Assembly (NCBI GenBank): GCA_010094025.1
Contig: ML991823.1
Location: 124,001 to 188,000 of the forward strand
DNA length: 64,000 bases
Origin: Viridothelium virens
Taxonomy: Eukaryota; Ascomycota; Dothideomycetes; Trypetheliales; Trypetheliaceae
Reading direction: 5' to 3'
Numbering within the stretch: the first letter of the stretch is position 1; each line of letters begins with the position of its first letter. A program made the translations under genes and the position numbers. Below, piece by piece: positions 53,776 through 64,000 of this stretch. Under the pieces are notes generated by a model. The model ran no database searches. It had not been told where the DNA came from and worked only from the letters and a program-made list of their open reading frames with translations.

Positions 53776-54661
53776 ATGACAAGGCGATTGGTGTACAGTG
53801 CTGGCTTTTGGGTGTTTCTAGCTGGTCAGTACATGCTCGATAACGGTACACAAGACGCTTCGAAGTAGAAGCTAATGCATGGATCCTCATGCAGCAACGG
53901 CCTTAACAATCGCGAGTATAATCGAGCCAAGATGGATATCCTGGGATAGGAAGACGGTATGCAATTGATATCTTTCCAAAAATGCCCTTGCACAATGGCT
54001 ACGCAATGTAGCTAACTCATCTCGTTATCGAGATCAACCAAATATCCGAGTACGCTGACACTGCATCGATGCTCATAGACCAGAGGCGACCCCATACATG
54101 ACAGTTATGGCTTACATCGGCGCTGCTCTTCCCTCACTGGGGTCTGTACCGAATTTCCCCGCTTCGAAGACTGCACTGGAGACCAGCGACATTTCTGTAG
54201 CGCCTGGCGTAGCGTTGGATTTCTCATGAGCTTCTCCGTTGTTTTGGAACTCTCATGTGTAATCGCATTCGCTGTCATACTCTTAGGAGGGCGCCAGAAG
54301 AGAGAAGTAGGATGGAAGGTATTGGGTTGGTTGCTAGGGTTGGCATCTGTGGCACAACTTATATCTATGGCCGTGGCGGTAAGGACTTTCTCCTTCTTCG
54401 GACTATATTTATTGTGGCCTGTGTAGCCTCGAAACTTACTTTGGGGAATGGCTGATAACCAAAATATAGGCGTTTCTCTACGATCACGACGATAAATTTC
54501 CCACTGGCTGGAAACTCGATGTTTCATGGATATTATGCACCGTCAGTTGGTGTATCCTCGCGCTCGACGCAGCGTTCATCATCATTTCGGCATTGATACT
54601 GCCCTCGGAGGGTGACTACGAGCTTATACCTGATCGGCCCGTACAACCTCCAGGAGCGTAG
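53776..54661 (+). CDS. Four-pass membrane protein, Sur7/claudin-like
   Basis: Four exons (53776-53824, 53895-53956, 54079-54378, 54470-54661; introns 70, 122 and 91 nt) encode 200 aa. Membrane spans are at about residues 8-25, 82-105, 117-138 and 155-178. The first outer loop carries GLHRRCSSLTGVC, close to the GLW-C-C motif of claudin/PalI/Sur7-type proteins, plus further cysteines. Such fungal proteins work at the cell cortex, in eisosomes, pH sensing or wall stress; which of these applies is unknown. The individual open frames are short, so the gene is only visible after splicing, but all junctions are in phase and the membrane pattern is coherent. Confidence 0.7.
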
Positions 54662-55299
54662 GTTGGCGGAATTACGTGAAAAATCAGAGTCTATAGGAAC
54701 CTGGTCAAGAAGTTCTCAGAATAAACGTGGGGCCTTTCGTGAGGGGGTTCGATACAAATCATTTAAGTTCTTCCCCAGCGAATCGGCGATAATACTTTGG
54801 GCTTGACTTGCATCTGGGAGCGGGATTATGGAAATCTTTTTCCCCGACTCTTTACCTTTAGCTGTTCATGCATCATTCGAGCTTCGGCGTTTCTGGTATC
54901 GATATCTTGGACCGTATCATTTCCATGCATATGTCAATTTGAGCCTGTAGCTCTGCATCGTACGTATATCTCAGCAGCTGTACACATATGCGCCCCTACC
55001 AAGGACTGAGTGACAACAAACCGGCGGTGACGTATTTGAATATGGAAAAGGACTCGTAGCTGGAGGACCAATTTTTATTTCTGACACGAGAAGTTCGCTA
55101 AGGACACATCTTTGACTACAGATCTCAAAACATTGAGCTAAGGAGAAAAGGGTTGTGGGAGCGGAATCACCGCACAATTGGGTTAGCCTCGAAGTAGTAT
55201 CCGGGGCAGAGGCTGTGCACAGGATCATCCATCTATCACGAATGGACTTTTGTTTAGGCTCGCCCGACCCTGTTCCAGACTATTACCCCTTCTCTGACC
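54662..55299. other. Convergent 3' region
   Basis: 638 bp between the membrane protein gene and ILV5, no coding signal supported. Confidence 0.5.
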
Positions 55300-56717
55300 C
55301 TACACATTCTCTGGCCTCAAACCTCTCACCGCCTTTCCGGCTCTCCAAATCTCAAGATCGCGAATCTCCTTCATCTCCTTCTCAAAGGCTTCGCGGTAGT
55401 CCTTCCTGCTATTGAACTCCAACGACTTCTGAGTTTCTTCCCCAGTCTCCACACTGTTGTATAAATCCTGGAAAACAGGCTTCAGGGTCTCCTTGAATCG
55501 CTTGCTCCAATCGATGGCACCTCGGCGAGCAGTAGTAGAGCACGCCGCATACATGTAGTCCATCCCATTAGCGCCAATCAAGGGGTACAGCGACTGCGTG
55601 GCCTCCTCGACTGTCTCATTGAATGCCTCGGACGGGGAGTGACCCTTCTCCCGCAGGACCTCATATTGAGCAAGGAACATGCCATGGATGCCGCCCATCA
55701 AGCAACCTCGTTCACCGTAGAGATCGCTGAACACCTCCTTCTGGAAGGTGGTTTCATAGAGGTAACCGCTGCCGATGGCGACACCGAGGGCAATGGCTTT
55801 TTCCTGCGCTTTGCCCGTAACATCCTGGTAGACAGCAATGGAGGAGTTAATGCCGCGGCCTTCGCGGAAGAGAGTGCGAACAGTCCGGCCACTGCCTTTA
55901 GGCGCGACGAGGATTACGTCAATGTCGGAGGGAACATCGACACCGGTTTGGGATTTGAAGACAGGAGAGAAACCATGGGAGAAATATAGAGTCTGCGGTA
56001 GTAAATTGAGATGATTAGCTCTCAAGGATGATAGATGACTGTGAAGGTAGTCTCGCGACTAGAAAATCGCTATGATTGTAGCATACCTTGCCTTTGGTGA
56101 GTTGGGGCTTGATGGCCGGCCACGTCTCGCTCTGAGCCGCGTCACTCAGCAAATTCATTATGACTGTACCTCTCGAGATAGCCTCATCGGCATCGAAAAG
56201 GTTTGTCCCAGGAATCCAGCCGTCTTGCTGTGCTTCCTGCCATGATTTGCCATTCTTGCGCACACCAATGATGACATTGAGGCCGTTGTCACGGAGGTTG
56301 AGACCTTGACCGTGGCCTTGGGAGCCATAACCAATTAGAGCAAGAGTATCATTCTTGAAATAGTCCTGAAGCGAGGTTATGAGCACTACTAGAAGGACAA
56401 TTGGTGGTTCGGTGAGACTTACAAGAAGCTTTTCTCGGGGCCAGTCGTCTCGTTCTGATTTGCTTGTTAGCTACAGAAACCCAGCCATCCTACCGAAGTT
56501 GCTCACCATACACAGTTTCCTTGTGCCCCGCAAAGTCCACTGTCTTCATGCCGCGCCATTGTTGCAGTGGCAGAAAAGCAGCTCTTGACTCAACGGCACT
56601 GCGGACCCTGCTTGCAGAGCTCACCGCTGAGACGAACGATCGGCGTTGTCGCGCTGCTGGTTGGGCCAATTGCTTGGCAGAGCTTCGAAGAGCTCGAGAA
56701 GCAGTCTTGGAGGCCAT
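55300..56717 (-). CDS. ILV5: Ketol-acid reductoisomerase, mitochondrial
   Basis: Four exons (56507-56717, 56423-56454, 56087-56365, 55300-55992; introns 52, 57 and 94 nt) encode 404 aa, the usual length. A Ser/Arg/Ala-rich mitochondrial presequence begins MASKTASRALRSSAKQLAQP. The NADPH-binding part has DTLALIGYGSQGHGQGLNLR and NVIIGVRKNGKSW. The catalytic, magnesium-binding part has VILVAPKGSGRTVRTLFREG, VFSDLYGERGCLMGGIHGMF and ETVEEATQSLYPLIGANGMD. It converts acetolactate or acetohydroxybutyrate to dihydroxy acids in valine and isoleucine synthesis. A Leu3-type palindrome lies 115 bp upstream. The divergent neighbour is a tyrosine phosphatase. Confidence 0.97.
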
Positions 56718-56831
56718 TGCGAATGGGTCAAGGGGGTTTGGAACGGTGAGGGAGGTGTGGACAGGATTATAAAGCTTAGAAGGCTGGAGACGAGTGTGAC
56801 TGAAGATTCTCCAGATTTTGGAGCTTGGAAG

Positions 56832-56841
56832 CCGATGTCGG
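56832..56841. promoter_or_regulatory. Leu3-type CCG-N4-CGG palindrome
   Basis: CCGATGTCGG, 115 bp before the ILV5 start in the 271-bp divergent promoter. Leu3/LeuB zinc-cluster proteins bind CCG-N4-CGG and control branched-chain amino acid genes including ILV5. Function here is inferred. Confidence 0.5.
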
Positions 56842-56988
56842 AGCCTCTGATCTACGCGAACGCCAACCAACTTAGTTCCAGGCACCGCCAGGGTCCAAGC
56901 ATCATACCTCAATATCAGCCATCAGCCTTAGCCTCTGGGCCTACCAGATCGTCTCCGCCGCTGAACAATACCGACTCAAGACAGTGTC

Positions 56989-57537
56989 ATGACTGCTACA
57001 CCTAGAGATTCGCGTGTCTCTATCCTCTTTGTCTGCCTAGGCAACATTTGTCGCTCCCCAATGGCCGAAGCTGTCTTTCGGCATCTCACGAAATATGACA
57101 CGAAATCCTCCAGTCCTCTGATCCATGAGGTTGACTCTGCCGGTACAGGCGCGTACCATGCAGGCGATGAACCAGATACAAGAACTATGAGCACCTTGGA
57201 AGCTAATGGTATCACTCACTATTCGCACGCAGCAAGAAAATTTGTTTCGGACGATTTTCAGACTTTCGACTACATCTTGGCAATGGATGATGATAACAAG
57301 GTTTATCTGGACCGCATGAGAGCCCGGCTTTTGAAGAGGAACGGTATTGAAGACTCGAAACTCGGAAAAGTCTACTTGTTTGGCGAGTTTGGCGGCAAGA
57401 GTAAGGAGGAAGAAGTGATAGATCCATATTACGGTGCTCAGGATGGGTTTGAAATCGCCTACGAGCAAATGGTCAGATTCTCAAGGGGTCTTCTGAAGAG
57501 AATTGAAGAGGGGCAACAGCGACTAGACGGCGCTTGA
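56989..57537 (+). CDS. Low-molecular-weight protein tyrosine phosphatase
   Basis: An intronless gene of 182 aa. The P-loop VCLGNICRSPMAEAVFRH has the nucleophile Cys16 and the conserved Arg22 within CX5RS. VDSAGTGAYHAGDEPD and the general-acid region VIDPYYG are also typical of the family (yeast Ltp1). It hydrolyses phosphotyrosine and sometimes acyl phosphates in the cytosol. It shares a 271-bp promoter with ILV5, an unusual but probably accidental pairing. Confidence 0.94.
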   Translation: MTATPRDSRVSILFVCLGNICRSPMAEAVFRHLTKYDTKSSSPLIHEVDSAGTGAYHAGDEPDTRTMSTLEANGITHYSHAARKFVSDDFQTFDYILAMDDDNKVYLDRMRARLLKRNGIEDSKLGKVYLFGEFGGKSKEEEVIDPYYGAQDGFEIAYEQMVRFSRGLLKRIEEGQQRLDGA

Positions 57538-57661
57538 GCAGAAGTTGTAGCTGTCCACATGGAATCGTTGGCAAGAGCACCTTTCGCAACCGGTCCGGAA
57601 ACTTCTCACTGGTTGGACTGAACAGTCCCAATTGTATGGCAAGCTAATTCATCGCCTTCTT

Positions 57662-58730
57662 TCAGAAGTCTTGCAGCGCTTCTGTTGCCATCTGCTTCGT
57701 TTCTGGATTCTTCTCTGACCGGTCAACTTGACCCACGAACCCTTCCTCAAGGATGGACACCAGCTCATCAAGTCTATGAATGTATAAGCACTGACATTTT
57801 TGGGGTAGAGGTTGTCCATTTACCTCGTAATGCAAAGGTCAGTATGCTCGTGCCGAGCCAAATGCGCATTCTGCTCATTCACCAAAAGTACCGTAGCTGC
57901 TCCAGCACGATATCCGGCAGTCATATCATCGATGCTGTCACCGACCATAATGAGAGAGTTGCCTCCATCATCGAGAGCCCAATTTTTTGCTATATGGAGG
58001 ATGCCAGCGGGATCGGGCTTCGGCGGACGAAAGGCCCGTGTAATGATTGGGTCGAAGAGCTGGGAGGGCATAAAGTTCGTCAGGAGGTGATTGACAGGCG
58101 TGCTAGAAGAAGAGCACTCAATAGGGGTAATTTGGATATTGATAGCCAAAGAGAAAATTGACGAACTCGAAATTTCGTGTGCAAATGCCTTTCCTCACGC
58201 CTCTCTCTGTCAAATATTCCATGAGCTCAAGGAGGCCCGCCTGTGGCTTCTGGACAAGCATGGCACGTCTTTCAATTGCTTGAATCTTCTCTTGGGCAAT
58301 TTGCTGTTCTTTTTCTGGTAGGGAGTGAATATGGTCGAGGATGTCCACGCTTTTGGGTATCTCAAGAGCAGCTCTAGCAAATAGGCTTAGTACGGAATTG
58401 GGAGTCTCAATATCGAATACTTAAGGCATTTCTGAAACACACCTCATCTCACTGAACATGTAGTTTTGTGGTTCGCCTGTTATCAAGAATGATTAACAAC
58501 GAGAGATTCTTGGGATCACGTTTGCCGAATTAAGTCATTTAGAGGCACATACATAACGTTCCATCAACATCGAATACAACTCCTTTCAGTGGAGGAGTAG
58601 ACTTGTTGACTTGTAGAGGCGCTGTCGAAGAGTGTAAAGGCGCAAAGCGCCTAGGCTTTAGATCTTCTTGTTTTTGATCGTTCATATCGAATCGGTGGGT
58701 AGGCGTCATGTTACTGGCATAGCCACACAT
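57662..58730 (-). CDS. HAD-superfamily hydrolase
   Basis: Five exons (58553-58730, 58443-58476, 58167-58373, 57824-58102, 57662-57773; introns 76, 69, 64 and 50 nt) encode about 269 aa. Motif I is GVVFDVDGTLCEPQNYMF with the two aspartates; the Cys comes from the first splice. A helical cap follows (DILDHIHSLPEKEQQIAQEK), then the motif II region KGICTRNF, motif III lysine in FRPPKPDPAGILHI and motif IV in LIMVGDSIDDMTAGYRAG. This is a phosphoglycolate-phosphatase-like arrangement; the substrate is unknown. The start is uncertain: in-frame methionines at 58730, 58709 and 58685 are all possible. Confidence 0.85.
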
Positions 58731-60275
58731 GGCCAAGGGATCATGACACCTGAATCGGTGACTTCGATCTGCACACCTCAACCTAACATAACGGTGTATA
58801 AAGCAGAACATGGATCGGAGAGAAGATGTCAAAAAGGTTCCAGAAAGCTCGGAAGATGCTGAGGTAATTTGTACAGGTATTATCCCACTATTTCGAATGT
58901 GCCGTGCTCTCGTAGCCGGCCTGGTAGTGTTCAGCTATCTTCAATGGATCATAATTCAGGTACGGAGTAGCTTACTTAACCAGCTCAGTGATGTGATTTT
59001 AACTCCAACGAGTTGCCTTGAACTCGGTCTATCCAACATCCGCGTTGGAAGCCCCCAAATCCTCAGTGGTAAGATTATATGTCAAGGATGTCACAAAAAA
59101 CCATTGTGCAGTTCAAAATTTACCTAGGGTTCTACTCAGCACTGGGCCAAGTCCTGCGCTTGTCAAGAAAATCTGTTACCGGAGGATACTCGAATATCGG
59201 CAGACCAAACCAGGCTCAAGCACGAAGTGCCGACCATCGGCCCAAGATCCTATTTATGGCCGTCTACATTGTATCAGACTAGAGCAGACCCTTTTGAGAT
59301 ATGTTCTACAAAACCTTTTTCGATATCCCTCTTCACTATAGTGGACAACTTTCCCACATATTCATTATCCATGTGACGAGTCTACTGAGGTGTCAGTCTA
59401 TCAACGTGGGCATTGGCAGGGCTGTTCCGACGTCGAGCTAGAGAACATATTAAGTAATTGTCGGCTACAAGGTCCAGCCATCTTGCGAGCATCTGATTGC
59501 ATTCTCTTCCTTTGCATCTCACAGTCTAAAAATACGCGAGATTTCATGTTGCTTGAGAGTCCCTCGAATACTCACCACAATAGACGACTCGTCATTTGGG
59601 TACCCAGATTCTCATTGTAACCGTTTCATTTTTGGGTATGCGCACACTATCTCGAAACTTTCAAGGCTGGAGTGGAGCAGTCTTGCTGATAACCTGATCC
59701 TACCTATCGCTCGTATACATAGAATCCCTAGCCTTGGAGTGCTTTCAATTTGACACGCAGCCATCATTAGGCCTAAGTAGTGCTCCACGCAGTGATCCCT
59801 AAAACTGGATTTTGGTATCAATGTGACTTGCCCACATGAGATACGACACACCAGGAAATATGTGAGTTCCGAAATATCCTTCCATTGTGTAGGAATTCTC
59901 GCCGCATGGACCACAAGATATCCACACTGAGCATATCAAGACTGTTTCGAAACCCAGTAACCGAAAGACGCAATACGTAGAACACACCTGAGTACTCATC
60001 CACTACCCACCGGATTTCCACTGCAATGCTCCTATGGCCTAGATATGAGACGTGCGTGCACACATCATAGAAGGAACACTGTGATAGTTGCGGACAAAGA
60101 ACGAAACAAAAGCGTAAAACTGCCTGGAATTTCCAGACAGAATGTAACCAAGGAATAACTAGTGAATGTAAGCTCTTGTAGGTAAGGGTCTAAGGGAAGC
60201 TCAATAGGTCTACTATAGGAAATCCCACTGGGTCACCAAACCTCATATATGTGTCATGACATTGGAGACTAATGT
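58731..60275. other. Intergenic, no gene seen
   Basis: 1.5 kb. It holds TACGGAGTA at 58961-58969. The plus-strand ATG frame at 58810-59127 includes one hydrophobic stretch but no family pattern; minus-strand frames at 59612-60063 overlap each other. Nothing is supported. Confidence 0.45.
58961..58969 (+). repeat. Dispersed 9-mer TACGGAGTA, copy 4
   Basis: Exact copy upstream of the HAD hydrolase gene. Confidence 0.6.
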
Positions 60276-61697
60276 TCAGTCATCTGAATTCAGTAGGCGC
60301 TCGCCTTCCTCCTCACGGGAAGTTTCTTGTCTCCTCCGACCCGTTCCCAACCAGGAATGAGAAAGATCTCGTTGCCTATCCCATCTTCCCCATATCTGCC
60401 CACGAACAGGCCAGTGAAAAGTCCAATGGCAGAGCATTCCGGCTATGAAGCCGACTGCGTCATTTCTGAATGCTAGTAAGCCAGCGATGGTCATCAGCAT
60501 GACCATCCACCGCTCTTTTCTCTCCTCTTCTGTTGGTTCTCTCGGGTTCTTCGACCTGAAATGGCTGGGGTCTTCGCCTGCGCGATCGGCAACTTGTTCC
60601 GCATCCTCCCATAAGTCACGGGCACCAGCATTCAAACTCTCGCCCACTTTTGCAAGCTCCACTCCGGCTGCGAGGACCATAATGCCAAGTAATGCTCTTG
60701 GAAATCCTTGGAGTAATCTCACGAGTCCGTCCCCGACGAACAGCCCAAGCAGTAGCTTAAGGGTTCCGAGAAATATTATGCTCGCCCCGGAACGGGCACC
60801 AAATCGGTATTGAGCTGCAAGACCACCTGAACCGTGACATACTGGCATCGCGCCGAACCAGCAACCGATCAGATTGATGGAAGCCACTGAAACGCCGAGT
60901 GCAGTCAGCGAAGGGGCCGGAAGATTAGGGAGCAGATCTGCACTGAGGTGCGAAACAGCGATGATGGAATTGAGAGTGGTTAGAGGGAGTTGGCCAAGAC
61001 CAGCGTCGAACGCGCCTATGCGGAATTCAGATAGCGAAGGGACAAGGGTATGTGGATGCCAAAGATGGAAGCCTGGTTTCGTCATTGATGGAGTCGTAAC
61101 ATCCGTTCTGATTGTTGAGAAGATGAGGCCGAGTACGAGGACCGCCAAGGCATAAGGCATTCGTTGGAACCTCATAGATATCAAGAGGGAGACAAACGCA
61201 GCAATCATCCAAAACAAATTGTCTGCCCAACTGGGTTCAAACCATCCCAGTTTTTTCAGCTGGCTTGAACCCGCACTGAGAATCAGGCTTAGGCCGGCAC
61301 CGACTTGAATTCCTTTGACGACTGGTATAGGAATTACACGGCCGAACCATCGCAAGAGGCCAGTCACGCTAAGAAAGCCGATGATAGATGCAGTGAAAAT
61401 GCCTGCCGATGCTGTAATCTCTCGACTGAAAGATCGAGATATAGCTACAGCTGCTATTGCTTTCATTGGCTGTACTGGTAATGGTATACCAAAAGTGACA
61501 CCAGTGAAAATATTTGCGAGACCGGAGAATACGAGAGTAGAAGAGAGTGATATTGAATCCGAAAGTGTTAGAGCAATGACGAGAGGGAGCAATGTGCCAA
61601 GGTCTCCAAGAGAGCCGGAAATCTCGGAAATTGGTGACCGTTTCAAGGTATCAAGATTGTGAGCCTGAAGGTGGCGCAAGTTTGTGAAAGGAGGCAT
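60276..61697 (-). CDS. MOT1-type molybdate transporter
   Basis: An intronless gene of 473 aa with about ten membrane spans. The two MOT1 signature segments are present: ISGSLGDLGTLLPLVIALTL near residue 25, and FGIPLPVQPMKAIAAVAIS near residue 72. A second-half counterpart contains FGAMPVCHGSGGLAAQYRFG. The family is related to sulfate permeases but lacks the STAS domain, and members take up molybdate for molybdenum-cofactor enzymes such as nitrate reductase. The C-terminal tail is charged and cytosolic. A TTG-initiated extension to 61748 exists, but the first ATG is 61697 (MPPFTNLRHLQ). Confidence 0.9.
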   Translation of the reverse strand: MPPFTNLRHLQAHNLDTLKRSPISEISGSLGDLGTLLPLVIALTLSDSISLSSTLVFSGLANIFTGVTFGIPLPVQPMKAIAAVAISRSFSREITASAGIFTASIIGFLSVTGLLRWFGRVIPIPVVKGIQVGAGLSLILSAGSSQLKKLGWFEPSWADNLFWMIAAFVSLLISMRFQRMPYALAVLVLGLIFSTIRTDVTTPSMTKPGFHLWHPHTLVPSLSEFRIGAFDAGLGQLPLTTLNSIIAVSHLSADLLPNLPAPSLTALGVSVASINLIGCWFGAMPVCHGSGGLAAQYRFGARSGASIIFLGTLKLLLGLFVGDGLVRLLQGFPRALLGIMVLAAGVELAKVGESLNAGARDLWEDAEQVADRAGEDPSHFRSKNPREPTEEERKERWMVMLMTIAGLLAFRNDAVGFIAGMLCHWTFHWPVRGQIWGRWDRQRDLSHSWLGTGRRRQETSREEEGERLLNSDD

Positions 61698-64000
61698 ATT
61701 CGGGTGGTATGAGTATATGCTTGCCGGATGAGAATACTTAGGTGCCAAAGGTCTTTAGGCATTACAGAAGAAGCAAAGATACGTTTCGTATACCGCCAGG
61801 TGTGAGGCTGTTACAGATTTTGTTGCGACTTTGTTCAGGTAACCTATAGCAATAATAGGTACCTGTACGGAGGAGGAGGTATAGAAGATGAAGTAATTAC
61901 GTGGATACTTGCTTGCTTCTAGGTACCTGCCTAGGTATCTTACCTGGTACACGTAGAAAGTGCTCACGCTCGCTACGCTAGGTTCCTTATGTAAGGCAGA
62001 GACCGTGCACGCAATGACTAATGACCAGGACAGAACTATGAGTACACTCCGGACGTGGCGCGTGGCTACTAAGCAACCACCTCTTGGGAGCATGTATGAT
62101 TGGATATGAGCTAGCAGAGACTCAATCGACTCGAAACGTGATGGACGGGCCGTCACTCGGATTTACGCGACACCAATGAGAATGCATGACTCTTGTCTGT
62201 TTGGGCCTCGGACTAAGAAGATTTGCAAGGCCCAGCACGATTATGGATCGGTAATGCATCTGGTTGGAAGCGATGGCTGTTGAAGCAACTTTTACCCTCC
62301 GAGTAAGTGTACCTCGCTGCGTGAGCGTCATCGAGCCTTGATCATTTTTCTACTAGACCTTGCCTCAAATGGCAATGATATATTAAAAGCCTTGTGCTTT
62401 GACTCAAATCTCGGCAAGTTGGGACATGCTGAATGATATACCACGTTCTTCATGGATCAGATAATATCGTCGAAATTCAGCATCTTGGCCAATGAGCCAT
62501 GTAAGCGCTCGATTGCAAAACGTAAGCTTGGAGAAGAATATCATTGGAGCAATGCCATTTAGGTCAGTTATGCTTGATCGGCCCAGCTTGCCAATATATA
62601 GTTCAAGGGCCAGCGCCTAGAGTTGAGCGTTCACACTTACTAGCGCTCCTGTGTTCGATGGGTTCGATGATTTCTTACATCACGCCATCTCATGCTTTCG
62701 GTTGCCTTGGTGTACCATGAGACTTTGCTGATTGACTGTAAGGCCAACCAAATGAGTCGAAGGCTGCAATTCCCCAAAGCCGGTTGCAAGCCTTAGAGTA
62801 CCTTAGCTCACTTTGCCTGGTGCGGACGCCACCCACGCCTACGCTGCCATCAAAAACACAACCATTGTTTTCCTAATGCTAAGACACGTACTGTATGGGC
62901 CAGAAAATGGGTGAATCGTTGTAGCCAACTGTCTGATCTGCGACTTGTTCCAAGCGAAATTGAGATAAGGCAAGAGAAACGGACAGCGAAGACAAGTGAT
63001 CGAGCATCCAGTGGACTTGGTCCCCTGAAGTATGGAGTACCGGAGTGTCGGAATAGCCTTCTTGACTCTTTGCTTCTTGTTGCAGGCTTCCCCAATTAAG
63101 CAAAGGACTGAGCTAAAGCCACATGGTGATCATCCTTTGGGGCTTGTTCGCCGGTGCGTCCAGAGACGAATCCATCGGCTCTTACTCCGTACTCTCCGCA
63201 AAATCTGATTGTGCTATCACCCTATTGTGTCGCTCTCAACAGTCCCGAGCGCCTCTCTGTGGATGGTTGACTCAATCATTCTAGCCAAGTGTAAGAGTTG
63301 GTCGCGATTGAAGCCTTAGCATAGCTCGGATCTTATTTCACATTGTGTATCACTCGCATTGAAGTGACAAGAGTCTAGTTGAGCTTCTCCAATTATATTT
63401 ATTGATGGCTAGAGCGATCAAGGGATAGTATCTAGGTATTCAGCTACTGCAACCTACACAGACTACTCAGATACCTTAAGCACCTAGATCCTGTCAAGCA
63501 AAAAAGGCGCGGCACGACTAAGCCGCGATAAAAACGGGCAACACAAAGACAGCAAAAACATGGCAATTTAGGGTCGAATAAGTTTTGTTCTGCCATGTTG
63601 AGCATGTGATGCCGCCGACTCCCCCAATCATGTCTGAGTGCTATGAATAGAAGACACAAAATTAGGTTTCTTAACAGTCGTATGACTTCCCAGAACAATG
63701 AATTAGTGGCTCTAATCTGGAGGTCGACGGAAAATCCTGATCCACTCTCCGGAAGCGCACCCTAGTCCGGCGCCTCCATCCTTCAGGGTCCACGACCAGC
63801 GTCTCGACCGTCATGTTGCAATCCTGCCATCTTGACCTTCCTATCTCGAATTCCAAGATCAAGAAGCGCGTAACATCGTACTTCGGGATGGGCGAATTCG
63901 AGCAGTGAGAGCAACAGCCAAAACACGACAGACTTTATGGATCATTCAGAGGTTGGTCTCAGACGCAAGGACTCCGAAATTTATGACTTGCACAAAACCA
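61698..64000. other. Right-hand gene-free stretch
   Basis: 2.3 kb upstream of the molybdate transporter. It has two copies of TAGGTACCT (61856-61864, 61920-61928) and one TACTCCGTA (63183-63191). The minus-strand frame at 63671-63862 is followed by no other coding signal. Nothing more is supported. Confidence 0.45.
63183..63191 (-). repeat. Dispersed 9-mer TACGGAGTA, copy 5
   Basis: Exact copy on the minus strand in the gene-free right end. Confidence 0.6.

Noticed and set aside
63671-64000. Possible RNA gene or gene end at the right edge
   Set aside because: A string resembling part of the 5S rRNA control region was compared with the remembered fungal 5S sequence and does not match; the open frame there lacks any family pattern.
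1-64000. Biosynthetic cluster, transposon, tRNA or CRISPR
   Set aside because: No synthase core genes, transposase or reverse transcriptase words, terminal repeats, tRNA B-box with matching arms, or spaced direct repeats were found by eye.

Overview
The window is nuclear DNA of a filamentous ascomycete (Pezizomycotina). Genes are dense and on both strands, most are split by 48-100 nt introns with GTANGT-like donors and CTAAC/CTGAC-like branch sites, and the set includes wetA (conidium maturation), a filamentous-type chitin synthase, an Opy2-type sensor anchor and a fungal Nbr1. A 9-mer, TACGGAGTA, recurs between genes; I associate it with Eurotiomycetes genomes from memory, so that placement is tentative. 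I see no intact transposon, retroelement, CRISPR array, rRNA or tRNA.

Layout. 1-5.5 kb: the 5' end of an unknown gene, ERV25 (p24 cargo receptor), an aminodeoxychorismate lyase-like class IV aminotransferase and TOM70. 5.5-10.2 kb: a poorer stretch with one coiled-coil gene of unknown function, an isolated exon-like piece, a doubtful ORF and a headless membrane-protein remnant. 10.2-17 kb: OPY2, a long divergent promoter, TAF8 and an XRCC2-like RecA-fold gene. 17.4-24 kb: SDH5/SDHAF2, a small unknown gene divergent from wetA, wetA, and a pepsin-like protease without a signal peptide. 25.8-41.6 kb: NBR1, a Barentsz/CASC3 (EJC) protein, SLY1, a PNUTS-like PP1 regulator and RRP4. 42.9-51.3 kb: a decayed ORF, UBC12, a class III-like chitin synthase, a two-HKD phospholipase D-like protein and a DUF218 protein. 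51.8-61.7 kb: a calcineurin-like phosphoesterase, a Sur7/claudin-like four-pass membrane protein, ILV5, a low-molecular-weight tyrosine phosphatase, a HAD hydrolase and a MOT1-type molybdate transporter. The last 2.3 kb holds nothing I can support.

How the genes fit together. This is mostly housekeeping: ER-Golgi traffic (ERV25, SLY1), mitochondria (TOM70, SDH5, ILV5), transcription and RNA fate (TAF8, PNUTS, Barentsz, RRP4), protein turnover (UBC12, NBR1) and the wall/spore programme (OPY2, wetA, chitin synthase). They do not form a biosynthetic cluster. The most informative non-coding signals are a dense group of AbaA-type CATTCY sites, including a 20-bp inverted repeat, between wetA and its small divergent neighbour, and a Leu3-type CCG-N4-CGG palindrome upstream of ILV5. 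I found no convincing new biological system; the best unknowns are the 326-aa coiled-coil protein, the 129-aa gene beside wetA, and the cytosolic-looking pepsin homologue.
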